Source: CAYSCX01 sp964429575 (GTDB lineage Bacteria; Desulfobacterota; Binatia; Binatales; Binataceae). Taken from it: a stretch of DNA of 64,000 nt. The translations under genes were made by a program, and so were the position numbers. Below the pieces are notes generated by a model, which had not been told where the DNA came from, did not search any database, and saw nothing but the letters and a program-made list of their open reading frames with translations. Below are positions 48,945-58,119 of the stretch, piece after piece. Positions within the stretch are counted from its first letter, which is position 1; each line of letters opens with the position of its first letter. The DNA lies in NCBI GenBank assembly GCA_964429575.1, contig CAYSCX010000005.1, positions 86,552 through 150,551 on the forward strand. The letters are read 5' to 3'.

Positions 48945-50894
48945 TTAAGGCCCGCAGGTTGCTCCGAAGTCTGGACACGCCACCACGAAGTTCTGGTTGT
49001 TGTTGGCCGCATCCAAGGCGTTTTTCTTGAAGCCCTGGCAGGCGCGTTCGGGATCGCCGCTTGGCGTAGATCCATCCGCGCACAGCTCAGAGTTCGCGTC
49101 GCTCATCAGGTCGTTGATGCTGATGAAGCCGTTCACGAGCCCGGGCACACTGCAGCCGCCCGGCGGCGTGCCCGCAAAAATGGTTGCAGCTCCGTTTGCG
49201 AAGCCCGGCTCGAGCGTGTTGAGCTTCATCGCGGCGAGCTGCGCCGACAGCATGTAAGACATATTGACCGCGTTCGCGCTCAGCAGCCAGTTCTTGATCT
49301 GGCCGTTCGTGGTCGGGTTGAAGCCAACGCCGGCTCCATTCACCAAGCACAGGGCGCTGAGCACCGCACGGTCGGCGCCACTAATCCGGGTCTGGCCGTT
49401 CTTGTTCGACCAAAAGCCCAGGGTGTGACCGCCGCCCGCGCCCAGACAGGCATTCTGGAAGTTGCAGGTCTCGGAATCGCCTGCGCAGTCCTCTTCATCG
49501 ACCGCAAGCGCGAGGTTCGGACACGAATTCGGGCCGCTCGGCACAGTGTTGGGTGGCGGGGTTTCGGTGACCGTGTATCTGCCTGGCAGCAGGTCATTGA
49601 ACAAGTAGCTGCCGCTGGCGCGCGTAATCGCGCACTGAGGCGTAAACGGCGCTCCACTCGCGAGTGTCCCGGCCAGTGTGACCTTCACACCACCGATTCC
49701 ATTGGTGGGGTCGTTCACATCGGTCTTGGTGCCCGCGATGGAACTCAATCCAACGTTGCCGAAGTCAACGTTATGGATGTCAGCGCCCATGATCGTGATC
49801 GAAGCGGTGGTGGACGGGTTCGGCACGCAGAAGTTACCGGTCCCCAGACATTCGGAGTTGTTAACGCACGCTGCTGCGCCGATCGAACAGGTGCCGCACG
49901 CGCCGTCCGTGCAGGTGCCGGAGTGGCCGAAGTCCGCAAGCAGCACTTCGCTGACGTCGTAAGTACCGGGGTCAAGGCTGGCGCAGGTTAGGAAGCCACC
50001 ACCCGCGGTTAGGCCGCTGCAGGTATTCGGATCGGGAGCGAAGTTGATTTGCCAGTTGTCGAGGCCGAACAAGAGTTCGTCAGGATCGAGCAATCCGTTG
50101 GCGTTCGCATCGCAGAACTTGAAGACGTCGATTTCACCCTCTAGCTCGGGTGGCAGCTCGCTGGCTTTGACACGGAAGTTGTCGGTCTTGGTGTCGCCAG
50201 TCACGAAACCGAAATTCCCGCCACAACCGATTCCCGTGGTTTCGGGGTCGCAGCCGTCGGCCAGTTTATCTACCGGCGTGATCCAGGCCTTGTAAACACC
50301 GCCGGGGTTCGGAGTGTCGTCGAAGGGAAAGAGCTGGACGCTGATTTGGTCCGAGTAGGTTCCCACGCATGGTCCGGTGCCCGAGTTGTGCGGACCGTCG
50401 GTCGGGGTGAGCGCGCATGCGACGGGCGCATTCACGGTGCAGCCGGCTTCTGGGACGTAGCCGGAGATCACACCCTGCGCATTGACGTGTATCTTGCGAC
50501 ACTTGAGCGGGTCGGTGCTAAGCAGAGCGGCTCCGCTGGGATCGGTGACCTGGAAATAGTAGTCGGTGTTAGCGGGCGCGAGAGTATTGGAATTGCCGCA
50601 TGCGTTGCCCTGCGGGCCGCCAGTCAAGTACACGGCGCGCTTGTCATCGTACAGGTTTGCGTTGACCGTGGTGCCGTCGCAAACCGAAGTCTGTATTGCG
50701 CCGGTCACCGCCGCGGCGGAGACTGGAGTAAGGCTAACCATTGCTACGGCCACCGCCAGGACGCTGGCGGACAGTCCCACCGGCGCGATCGCCAGTGCTA
50801 CCGCCGCTGGAATGATTTGAATTCCCCCAAGGATCCTATTCCCCACCGGCCTCTTCGCCCCCCGCGCTATCGACCTGCTTGCCACATGCCGCAC
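48945..50894 (-). CDS. Large Cys-rich secreted protein with SdrD B-like (CnaB-type) domain
   Basis: A 649-residue exported protein with a long basic N-region and hydrophobic signal core (VALAIAPVGLSASVLAVAVAMVSLTPVSA). The middle contains EGEIDVFKFCDANANGLLDPDEL (calcium-site-like) and SIAGTKTDVNDPTNGIGGVKVTLAG...GSYLFNDLLPGRYTVTETPP, the pattern of a Cna B-type/SdrD B-like beta-sandwich. The C-terminal 200 residues include GGHTLGFWSNKNGQ and an ANAVNMSYMLSAQLAAMKLN segment, seen in many secreted bacterial proteins of unknown role. Over 30 cysteines suggest many disulfides. The GTG start is supported by AGGAGG. Function unknown; a surface or matrix role is likely. Confidence 0.88.
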   Translation of the reverse strand: MRHVASRSIARGAKRPVGNRILGGIQIIPAAVALAIAPVGLSASVLAVAVAMVSLTPVSAAAVTGAIQTSVCDGTTVNANLYDDKRAVYLTGGPQGNACGNSNTLAPANTDYYFQVTDPSGAALLSTDPLKCRKIHVNAQGVISGYVPEAGCTVNAPVACALTPTDGPHNSGTGPCVGTYSDQISVQLFPFDDTPNPGGVYKAWITPVDKLADGCDPETTGIGCGGNFGFVTGDTKTDNFRVKASELPPELEGEIDVFKFCDANANGLLDPDELLFGLDNWQINFAPDPNTCSGLTAGGGFLTCASLDPGTYDVSEVLLADFGHSGTCTDGACGTCSIGAAACVNNSECLGTGNFCVPNPSTTASITIMGADIHNVDFGNVGLSSIAGTKTDVNDPTNGIGGVKVTLAGTLASGAPFTPQCAITRASGSYLFNDLLPGRYTVTETPPPNTVPSGPNSCPNLALAVDEEDCAGDSETCNFQNACLGAGGGHTLGFWSNKNGQTRISGADRAVLSALCLVNGAGVGFNPTTNGQIKNWLLSANAVNMSYMLSAQLAAMKLNTLEPGFANGAATIFAGTPPGGCSVPGLVNGFISINDLMSDANSELCADGSTPSGDPERACQGFKKNALDAANNNQNFVVACPDFGATCGP

Positions 50895-51390
50895 GAAACC
50901 CTCCTCTCTTCCTTCCTACCTACTTGGCAACCTATGTCTAGCTTCCGGCTGTTTTGTATCGGCTAGTGCTTTACACTGAAATGTCATACGGCTACTGTTA
51001 CTCGTATGTAGTCATCAGTCTCATCAATCCACCGAGCTCACGTTCTGTCTAGTCTGTGATGGGCTGTGCGGGCTCGCTCTAGTACGCGCTTGGTATTGCG
51101 ATGCATACTGAATTCTTCCTTGCACCGTGGAATTGTCTGTCCTGGTCTGGCCGTTGAGACGGGACGGGGCGCCAAAATCATGGCGCATGGGCACGGACCG
51201 GATCGGCGGAAATAGCGGTGAAATCGTTGAGATCGGCATCGTAAGCCTCGCCCGACCTGCAACGCGCGTGCCGTTATGAGACAGAGAGTCCGTTTATCGG
51301 GCAGACGACGATTGGACCGCACGCGACCGCGTGCAAGTGATGATGATAGGCTTGTAAGGCGTGCAATGGCGCGAATGAGGAGTGACAGCC
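50895..51390. other. Non-coding region with divergent promoters
   Basis: A 496-bp spacer between the minus-strand secreted protein and the acyl-CoA dehydrogenase gene. The part at 50940-51120 is lower in GC than the surrounding genes. No ORF, RNA or repeat is recognised. Confidence 0.55.
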
Positions 51391-52539
51391 ATGGCCGAGA
51401 CGTTTGATCATGACATCGTCGATGCAGTGCGACGATTTGTGGAACGCGACGTAATCCCGGTGGCGTCCGAATTCGAGCACCGTGACGAATACCCGCACGC
51501 CCTGGTCGCGACGATGCGCGAACTGGGACTTTTCGGCGCCACCATTCCCGCTGAATACGGCGGGCTGGGACTCAGCTTCGAGACTTACGCGCGAATAATG
51601 GAGGAGCTGTCGCGCGGCTGGATGAGTTTGGCGGGAGTAATCAACTCGCATCTCATCATGGCCTACATCATTAGTCATCACGGGACCTCCGAACAGAAGA
51701 GCTATTTCCTGCCCGCGATGGCACACGGCGAGAAGCGTGGAGGACTCGCATTGACCGAGCCGCACGCCGGTTCCGACGTTCAGGCGATTCGCACCACCGC
51801 CGTGCGCAAGGGCGACAACTATGCGCTCTCGGGCAGCAAGATGTTCATCACCAATGCGCGCCACGGGACCATGCTCGCGGTCGCGGCCAAAACCAATCCA
51901 GCAGCCCAGCCAGCCTACGCGGGAATCAGCATGTTCGCGGTCGAAAAGAGCGATCGCGGGCCGACCGTCAGCGCCAACCTGAAGAAACTTGGATACAAGG
52001 GAATCGACACGTGCGAGGTTGTGTTCGACGAACTCGCAGTTCCCGCGGCGCACATGATTGGCGGGCGCGAAGGGGAGGGCTTCAAACAGGTGATGAGCGC
52101 GCTCGAGGTCGGACGCATCAACGTCGCGGCGCGCGCGGTGGGCGTCGCGCAGGCTGCATTCGAGAGCGCGATTCGATATTCGCAGCAGCGCACCGCGTTC
52201 GGAAAGCCGATCTGCCAGCACCAGGCGGTGCAGCTGATGTTGGCCGACATGGCGACCCGCATCGAGGCGGCGCGGCTGCTGGTTACCAGTGCTGCTCAGA
52301 AGAAGGACCGCAACGAGCGTTGCGATGTCGAGGCGGGGATGGCGAAGTTGTTCGCGTCGGAGGCCTGCGCGAAGATTTCGCTGGACGCGATGCGGGTGCT
52401 CGGCGGCTACGGCTTCATGGCCGATTTTCCGGTCGAGAGGTTCTACCGCGATGCGCCGCTCATGATGATCGGCGAGGGCACCAACGAAATTCAGGCGCTG
52501 GTTATCGCGCGCGGACTATTGCAGCGCTACGCGCTCTAA
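51391..52539 (+). CDS. Acyl-CoA dehydrogenase
   Basis: A 382-residue FAD enzyme for alpha,beta-dehydrogenation of acyl-CoA. Segments: FGATIPAEYGGLGLSFETYARIMEEL, ALTEPHAGSDVQAIRTTA with the FAD-binding A.TEP.AGSD box, GSKMFITNARHGTMLAVAAKT, and the C-terminal LGGYGFMADFPVERFYRDAPLMMIGEGTNEIQ, in which the family catalytic Glu (GEGTNEIQ) is present. GAGGAG lies 9 bp before the ATG at 51391. It stands alone, so the substrate chain length is open. It supports fatty or branched-chain acid breakdown, like the hydratase at 34028. Confidence 0.94.
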   Translation: MAETFDHDIVDAVRRFVERDVIPVASEFEHRDEYPHALVATMRELGLFGATIPAEYGGLGLSFETYARIMEELSRGWMSLAGVINSHLIMAYIISHHGTSEQKSYFLPAMAHGEKRGGLALTEPHAGSDVQAIRTTAVRKGDNYALSGSKMFITNARHGTMLAVAAKTNPAAQPAYAGISMFAVEKSDRGPTVSANLKKLGYKGIDTCEVVFDELAVPAAHMIGGREGEGFKQVMSALEVGRINVAARAVGVAQAAFESAIRYSQQRTAFGKPICQHQAVQLMLADMATRIEAARLLVTSAAQKKDRNERCDVEAGMAKLFASEACAKISLDAMRVLGGYGFMADFPVERFYRDAPLMMIGEGTNEIQALVIARGLLQRYAL

Positions 52540-52573
52540 CGGACGCAAGCAGGTATCCCGATTGAAATCGCGC

Positions 52574-53311
52574 TCAGCTTCGCGCCAACTCGTACAGCGC
52601 CTGTGCGCAGGCGGCCGGCTGCGTGAACATCACCTCATGCCCGCACTTGATGAACTTGAGCGCGGGGTTCCTGAGCCGGCTTGAGAAGTGCGGATGCCAC
52701 CCGGGTACGTTGGGTACCGGCGTAGCATCGTCCTCGCAGACCAGGTACGCGGTAGCCACGCCAGATTCGTGGAACGCCTTCATCGGAATCGACGCCATCA
52801 TCGGTCCGGTCGGTTGTGGGCACAGCGCCGCATCGATCCATCGCCGCATCTCGGCGGGTACGTCGTTCATCAAGCCCGCATAGAAGTCCGGGCCCATCGC
52901 TTCGACCGGAACGCACTTGTCGATGCGCGCAAGCGCGGCCTCGACCATCGGCCGCGTGCGCGGATCGTCCGGGTCGATCAGGCGCTCTCCGTCGAGCGGG
53001 ACGATTGCACTGACGAACACCGCGCGCCCAATCCGTTTGGGGATTCTTGCGGTCACCCCGGCGACAGTGACTCCGCCGAGGCTGTGTCCCGAGAGCACCA
53101 CGTTGCGCAGATCGCGCTCCTCGATAAGCTTGACGACGCTATTGACATACGAGTCGTAAGTCACTTTCGCGGGGTCAGTTTGGTCCTGTCCGTGGCCGGG
53201 CAAATCGACCGCGAAACTTCTATCTCCGCGTAAAGACAGCTGATTTTGGACGGCAGCCCAGCACCAACCGCCGTGCCACGCCCCATGCACCAATACGTGC
53301 GTTTCAGCCAT
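52574..53311 (-). CDS. Alpha/beta hydrolase
   Basis: A 245-residue alpha/beta hydrolase. ETHVLVHGAWHGGWCWAAV holds the HG oxyanion region; the nucleophile Ser is in SGHSLGGVTVAG; the catalytic His is in IKCGHEVMF near the C-terminus; the Asp is probably in ATAYLVCEDDATP. It resembles the esterase/lyase group that includes plant salicylate esterase- and hydroxynitrile lyase-like proteins, but the reaction is not predicted. The ATG at 53311 has AAGGAG 8 bp upstream. It is convergent with the acyl-CoA dehydrogenase gene. Confidence 0.88.
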   Translation of the reverse strand: MAETHVLVHGAWHGGWCWAAVQNQLSLRGDRSFAVDLPGHGQDQTDPAKVTYDSYVNSVVKLIEERDLRNVVLSGHSLGGVTVAGVTARIPKRIGRAVFVSAIVPLDGERLIDPDDPRTRPMVEAALARIDKCVPVEAMGPDFYAGLMNDVPAEMRRWIDAALCPQPTGPMMASIPMKAFHESGVATAYLVCEDDATPVPNVPGWHPHFSSRLRNPALKFIKCGHEVMFTQPAACAQALYELARS

Positions 53312-53444
53312 GTTGATGTCTCCTTTGGGTATCGACGGGCCACCCAAGCGCGGATAATTCCACAGGCGGGACTAAGCACATCGGACCGGTCCTGCGCAAT
53401 CCGGACGGAACGCCTTATGCACCTAATTCGTGCGGGGGAGTGCC

Positions 53445-53903
53445 ATGGAACGGATGACGGGATGGGGACCGGATGGGGTGCAGATTCGGCGCGAGGCGAG
53501 TTGTGTCGCGTTCGCACTGACTTGGATGGTCACCGCTGCGCTACTCACCGTCGCAGCCTTGCACCATGACCTTGTGGGCGGCGGATTCCTTGCCGACCGC
53601 AACCTGCCAGCGCGCGTGACCAGGCGATCCGCGGCGATCGCCGCAGTCGGCGGCCACGAGGATTGGGCAGCGGAAAAGCAGCTCGCGACCACCGTAGATG
53701 TCGCAAATGCACAGCGATTTGGTGCTGTACAGGATGCGGCCGCGCTACGTTCATCAGTCCGAATCGTAACGGTCACGAATTTGTCGCCGGAGCAGAAGGC
53801 GGCCACCCTCGCGCAGCGGTTGGAGGGAATGGGCGAGCGCGACCTCGCCCGGCTCGCGATGCTGCTCGCGCTGATGCGTCCGGCGGCGCAGCACTCTCAC
53901 TAG
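53445..53903 (+). CDS. Hypothetical membrane-anchored protein with element-derived 3' end
   Basis: A 152-residue protein with one N-terminal membrane helix (VAFALTWMVTAALLTVAALHH) and a hydrophilic remainder (QKAATLAQRLEGMGERDLARLAMLLALMRPAAQ). GGGGGAG precedes its ATG closely. The TAG stop at 53901-53903 is the first bases of the inverted repeat of the mobile element at 53900, so the insertion either coincides with or has truncated the natural end. No family recognised. Confidence 0.65.
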   Translation: MERMTGWGPDGVQIRREASCVAFALTWMVTAALLTVAALHHDLVGGGFLADRNLPARVTRRSAAIAAVGGHEDWAAEKQLATTVDVANAQRFGAVQDAAALRSSVRIVTVTNLSPEQKAATLAQRLEGMGERDLARLAMLLALMRPAAQHSH

Positions 53904-54006
53904 TGCCGTTCCAACTATTTTTACCGAAGGCGATAGAACGCTGCCTCGAGGCAGGTTGGCAAACTTTCCCCCGTCAGTTAGCACCAACAAGTTGGAACGG
54001 CACTAG
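53900..54006. mobile_element. 107-bp MITE-like element with perfect 17-bp inverted ends
   Basis: CTAGTGCCGTTCCAACT (53900-53916) and its exact inverted complement AGTTGGAACGGCACTAG (53990-54006) bound a 107-bp segment with a central 14-bp palindrome CTGCCTCGAGGCAG (53941-53954). No ORF is inside. The CTAG at the right end is shared with the start of an AGCAGGGTGTTGAGAAA repeat. It fits a small non-autonomous element derived from an insertion sequence. Confidence 0.88.
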
Positions 54007-54571
54007 CAGGGTGTTGAGAAATGCTCTGAGTTCCCCAACGGCATCGGCTTCACCTCTCCGGTTCCTTCGCGAACTCGCCGTCTGTTCCCTCTCCCTGACT
54101 TGGGAGAGGGTGAGGGAGAGGGCGCAACTGCACCCGACCAACGGGAACGACCCTCCAGCCAACCTTCGACTTCCCGGTTAGTGGGAGTCGCGGCTCGCGA
54201 CCCCTCTCCCTGTCCCCCGTAGGGGCGCACGGCGGTGCGCCCATCTTTCTTCCTTCTCAGCCCTCTCCCTATGATCACTGGGAGAGGGTGTGGGTGAGGG
54301 TCGACGCCGCGGTTTTTCTCTCTCCCTCCGGGCGAGGGATAGGGTGCCTGGCTCCTTCCCTGTCCTCATCACCGCCCTCTGTCATTCAGAGCGGAGTCTG
54401 CGAAGTGAAGAATCCCGGATCTTCCTCCGGGCCTTTCTGTCCCCTCTCCCTGACTTGGGAGAGGGTGAGGGAGAGGGCGCAACTGCACCCGACCAACGGG
54501 AGCGGTTCCTCGCCGATGCCTCGCTTCCTGTTATTGGGAGTCGCGACCGCGTACGGCGGTGAGGCCGGCTT
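54003..54571. repeat. Repeat pile-up including a 60-bp direct repeat
   Basis: About 570 bp made almost wholly of repeat modules. AGCAGGGTGTTGAGAAA starts at 54004. The CCCTCTCCCTGACTTGGGAG module through ACCCGACCAACGGGA occurs twice as identical 60-bp copies (54087-54146 and 54442-54501). Between them lie the GTAGGGGCGCACGGC palindrome module (about 54220-54243) and a GTCATTCAGAGC fragment (54381-54420) like that at 39164. No gene is supported here. Confidence 0.82.
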
Positions 54572-55780
54572 CTACGCGGGCGCCGCCGTGACTGCTTCAC
54601 CATCCTTCAAATTAGGCGGCGGCTCGATGATCACGAGCTCCCCGCCGCCGAGCCCTGACTTGATCTCGATGCCATCCTGAAACTCGCGGCCGAGTGTGAC
54701 CGGCACCCGGGTCGCGATTCCGTTGCGTACCACCCATACGGTCGGCGAAGCGCCATCTTCCATCACGGCCTTCTTGGCGACCAGCACCATCGGCGCTTCC
54801 TGCTGTTGCGGAACGCTCGCCAGGAACGTCACCTTCGCGCTCATCTCGGGTTTGATGATCTTCAGATCCGCCTTCTTGATCTTCGCCTCGATCTTGACAG
54901 TTCCCTTCTGGCGATCCGCGGCCGGATAGATCTTCACCACGGTTGCGTCGAACGCATGGTCGGGGTGCGCGTCAGGAATGATCGTGGCCGGAGTCCCAAT
55001 CGCGATTTTCGCGATGTCGCTCTGATTGATGTCCACCTCGACCCGCATGTCTGCGGTGTCGGCGAGCTGCACGATATCGGTGGTGCCGCCGCCCGCCTGA
55101 ATCGCGCCGCCGAAGTTAATCGTGTCGCCCTGCTCGCGGTACTTTTTGAGCACTATTCCATTTATCGGCGAGCGGATGGTGCACTGCTCGACATTGAACT
55201 TTGCATAGGCGATCGTCGCGTCGGCGCGCTTGAGTTCGGCGCGCGCGACCGCAAGTTCGTTCTCCGCTTTGTCAAATTCGTCGCGCGATGCGACTCCCTC
55301 GCGATACAGCTGCCTGAAGCGCTTTGCGCGCGCGTACTGGAGCCTGATGTTTGCCGCCGCCAGGTCGCGCGCCGCCTTGGCTTGGTCGAGTTGGGCGCGG
55401 TAGTCGCGATCGTCGATGCGCGCCAGCAAATCGCCGCGCTTCACCAGCTGCCCCTCCTCGATCGGCTCCTCCATGATCTGCCCGAGGATCTTCGTGCCGA
55501 TCACAATGTACTTGTGCTGGGTGACGACGTAGCCGGAGCCGGTGAGTAATACGCCCGGCTGGCCGGCGGACTTGATGGTGACCGGAACAGTCTTGACCTC
55601 AGGCGGACGTCCGAGCGTGCGCGAATACGCGATCCAGCCGCCGTAGCCCATGCCCGCCAACACGAGCGCCGCGATCGCCGCAAGGAGTGCGCGGCTGCGG
55701 TTCTTCGGCTCGGGCGCACGCTGGATGCGCAGCGACTCGAGCTCGCGAACGCTCGGGCCGCGCGTCTGTTCGGATGCCAC
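54572..55780 (-). CDS. Periplasmic adaptor (membrane fusion) protein, MacA-like
   Basis: A 402-residue HlyD/MacA-type adaptor that links inner-membrane ABC exporters to an outer-membrane channel. N-terminal membrane anchor (ALLAAIAALVLAGMGYGGWIA); lipoyl halves (ILGQIMEEPIEEGQLVKRGDLLARIDDRDY and CTIRSPINGIVLKKYREQGD) around a helical hairpin (AQLDQAKAARDLAAANIRLQYARAKRFRQLY); then beta-barrel and membrane-proximal domains (VDINQSDIAKIAIGTPATIIP; PMVLVAKKAVMEDGASPTVWV). GTG start with AAGGAGG at a good distance. It is the last gene of ATPase-permease-permease-adaptor, coded on the minus strand. Confidence 0.93.
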   Translation of the reverse strand: MASEQTRGPSVRELESLRIQRAPEPKNRSRALLAAIAALVLAGMGYGGWIAYSRTLGRPPEVKTVPVTIKSAGQPGVLLTGSGYVVTQHKYIVIGTKILGQIMEEPIEEGQLVKRGDLLARIDDRDYRAQLDQAKAARDLAAANIRLQYARAKRFRQLYREGVASRDEFDKAENELAVARAELKRADATIAYAKFNVEQCTIRSPINGIVLKKYREQGDTINFGGAIQAGGGTTDIVQLADTADMRVEVDINQSDIAKIAIGTPATIIPDAHPDHAFDATVVKIYPAADRQKGTVKIEAKIKKADLKIIKPEMSAKVTFLASVPQQQEAPMVLVAKKAVMEDGASPTVWVVRNGIATRVPVTLGREFQDGIEIKSGLGGGELVIIEPPPNLKDGEAVTAAPA

Positions 55781-55784
55781 TGCC

Positions 55785-56948
55785 TCAGGCCCTCCTTAGC
55801 GAATCGACCACACTCATTTTCATCGCTTGGCGGGCCGGGAAAAAGCCCCCCAGTACTCCCATCGCACCGGCGAAGATGACCGCCTCGAGCATGATCAACG
55901 GCGTCACCCGGAAGTCGAATGCGAGCGTCGAGAAGGTCATGAAATTGCCAAAGCTGGTCTCGATGCCGTTGATGGGGAGCGTCAGCGCCACGCCGATCAC
56001 GCCGGCGGCGAGCGCCAGTATCAGTGATTCGATGAGGAATGATCCCAGCACCGCGCCCGGGCTGAAGCCCAACGCGCGCAGCGTGCCGATCTCTGACGTG
56101 CGCGACGACACCGCCGCATACATGGTGTTCATCGCTCCGAACACCGCGCCGATTCCCATGATCACCGCGACCACCATACCCAGTCCGCGAAGCTGGTTCG
56201 CGACCGCGGACTGTTCTTCGTAGTATTCCGTCTCGGTGATGGCGTTCAGATTGATGCGCGGATCGCCCGCAATCCTGCGCTGGAGCGCCTCGGCGTCCGC
56301 GCCCGGCGCCGTCTTGATGCGCGCCGCCGCGAAGTACGAGCCGCGCTGCGTGTCGGCCTGGATGTTGTGTACGTCGGCCCACACCTCGGATTCGAACGAA
56401 CTGCCGCCCGCATCGAAAATGCCGACCACTTTCCACTGATTGCGCCCGAACTTGAGAGTCGAGCCGACCGTGCAATTCTTGTAACGGCCGGCCAGCCCGC
56501 GCCCCGCGATTACTTCGTTGACGCCCGGCGCGAACATGCGCCCCTGGGTGATCTTCACCTGCTCGTGCACCTTGAGCGCGACCGGCAGCACGCCCCGCAC
56601 CACGATGTTGTTGCGGCCGCCGCCAATTCGATCCATCAGCACCTGGACCGGAATCTCGGGCGAGACCAGCGGCGCACCGTCGGCGTCGCGGCGGATCTCG
56701 GGCAGATAACGGAGCGCCTCGAACTGGTCGAGATTCATCGCGGAGAACGTCTCCGTAGTGGCGCCTTTGCGTAGCACTACCAGATTGTCCGCCGACCCGG
56801 CTTCGGAGATCGTCGTCGCGAGTCCCGCAACCATCGCCATTACGATCACGAACACCGCGACCACCAGCGCGATTCCGCCGGCGGTCATCGCGGTCGAAAC
56901 CTTGCGCACCAGCAGGCTTCGAAAGTTGTACTTGAGTGGAATCGCCAT
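55785..56948 (-). CDS. ABC transporter permease, MacB/FtsX-type (second)
   Basis: A 387-residue FtsX-type permease. N-terminal helix (GGIALVVAVFVIVMAMVAGLA), a periplasmic domain with ENLVVLRKGATTETFSAMNLD-type start and GGRNNIVVRGV, then three C-terminal helices (MVVAVIMGIGAVFGAMNTMYAAV; SFLIESLILALAAGVIGVALTL; MLEAVIFAGAMGVLGGFFPARQAM). SRTSEIGTLRALGFSPGAVLGSFLIESLIL is the family signature. ATG at 56948 is one base after the previous stop. It pairs with the permease upstream, so the exporter is a heterodimer rather than the MacB homodimer. Confidence 0.93.
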   Translation of the reverse strand: MAIPLKYNFRSLLVRKVSTAMTAGGIALVVAVFVIVMAMVAGLATTISEAGSADNLVVLRKGATTETFSAMNLDQFEALRYLPEIRRDADGAPLVSPEIPVQVLMDRIGGGRNNIVVRGVLPVALKVHEQVKITQGRMFAPGVNEVIAGRGLAGRYKNCTVGSTLKFGRNQWKVVGIFDAGGSSFESEVWADVHNIQADTQRGSYFAAARIKTAPGADAEALQRRIAGDPRINLNAITETEYYEEQSAVANQLRGLGMVVAVIMGIGAVFGAMNTMYAAVSSRTSEIGTLRALGFSPGAVLGSFLIESLILALAAGVIGVALTLPINGIETSFGNFMTFSTLAFDFRVTPLIMLEAVIFAGAMGVLGGFFPARQAMKMSVVDSLRRA

Positions 56949-56949
56949 G

Positions 56950-58092
56950 TCAGGCGACCGCGCGCAACGCGTCAACGATGTTTTGCCGGGCCACGGCGCG
57001 CGCGGGCACCAATGCGCTCAGCACGCCAATCAGCACGGCGACCGCAAGCGTTTCAATCATCACCGCCGGCGGCACCTGGATCGAGCTGAGCGGCCCCATG
57101 CCGGGCGCTCCCACCACGAACACTTTGAGCACCAGATACGCTGACCCGCAGCCGAGCAGCCCGCCGGCCACCGCGACTAGCAGCGACTCCGACAACAACA
57201 GGGTCAAGATCTGGCCCGATCTGAATCCCATCGCGCGCATCACCGCGATCTCGCCGCGCCGTTCACGCACGGACATTGCACAAGTGTTCGCGGCAACCAG
57301 CAAAATCGTCAAAACAACGATCCCGCCGAGCACCTCCGCCAGCGTGAAGATCGTGCGGTAGTTCTCCATGAAGCCGCCGACGAACGAGGACTCTGATTCG
57401 CTTTGCGTCTCCGCCGACGAGTTCGCCGATCCCTCGTCGATCGCCGCGATCACCTGCGGAACCGACGCCGAGTTGTCCACCTTCACCCAAAACATCGAAA
57501 GCCAGCCCGCGCGGCCGAGCGCTTCCTCCAGGTAGTCGCGTCGGAAAACGAAGAAGTTGGGTGGGGCCTTCTTTCCAAAGGTGCCTACGATGTCGAAGGT
57601 CAGATTGAAATCGTAGATCGTTCCGCGCAGCGTCACCCGATCGCCAACCTTCCACCCAAACCGCTTCATGGTCGCCGAGCCGACCAAACATGCGGTGCGT
57701 TGCGACTGGAACTTCTTCATGCTCTGCGGCGACGCCCCCCAGTCCGGGAAGATGACGTCGAATTGCTCATGGTCGATTGCGAAGTTCGGAAACTGGTCGG
57801 TGACCTCGCGATAGATCCCGCCAAACCAGCTCTGCGCTGCGACCGCCTCGACGTGCGGCGTCTTCGCGATGCGCTGCTTGTACGCCTCGGGCAGCATGTA
57901 CGCCAGGCCGGCCTTGTTGTGCACCACCATCCGCACCGACGATGCCGTGTCGGCGAGGATTGTACGCGCGACCGTGGGCGCGCTCATCAGCGCCGCGAAC
58001 ACGAACAGCGACACTGCGATCGAGACGACAGTGAACGCGGTGCGCCTTCGGTTGCGAAGCAGGTTCCGTGCGAGGAGTGCCGCGAATTTCAT
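56950..58092 (-). CDS. ABC transporter permease, MacB/FtsX-type (first)
   Basis: A 380-residue FtsX-type permease of the same layout as its neighbour: N-terminal LLRNRRRTAFTVVSIAVSLFVFAALMSAP, periplasmic domain, and three C-terminal helices (AEVLGGIVVLTILLVAANTCAM; LLLSESLLVAVAGGLLGCGSAYLVL; IETLAVAVLIGVLSALVPARAVA) with RERRGEIAVMRAMGFRSGQIL. The two permeases are clearly diverged, which favours a fixed heterodimer. It lies 27 bp after the ATPase gene. Substrate unknown; lipid, peptide or macrolide export are the known jobs of relatives. Confidence 0.93.
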   Translation of the reverse strand: MKFAALLARNLLRNRRRTAFTVVSIAVSLFVFAALMSAPTVARTILADTASSVRMVVHNKAGLAYMLPEAYKQRIAKTPHVEAVAAQSWFGGIYREVTDQFPNFAIDHEQFDVIFPDWGASPQSMKKFQSQRTACLVGSATMKRFGWKVGDRVTLRGTIYDFNLTFDIVGTFGKKAPPNFFVFRRDYLEEALGRAGWLSMFWVKVDNSASVPQVIAAIDEGSANSSAETQSESESSFVGGFMENYRTIFTLAEVLGGIVVLTILLVAANTCAMSVRERRGEIAVMRAMGFRSGQILTLLLSESLLVAVAGGLLGCGSAYLVLKVFVVGAPGMGPLSSIQVPPAVMIETLAVAVLIGVLSALVPARAVARQNIVDALRAVA

Positions 58093-58119
58093 TGGCGCCG
58101 CCTTGCGTCCTTGAAGATG

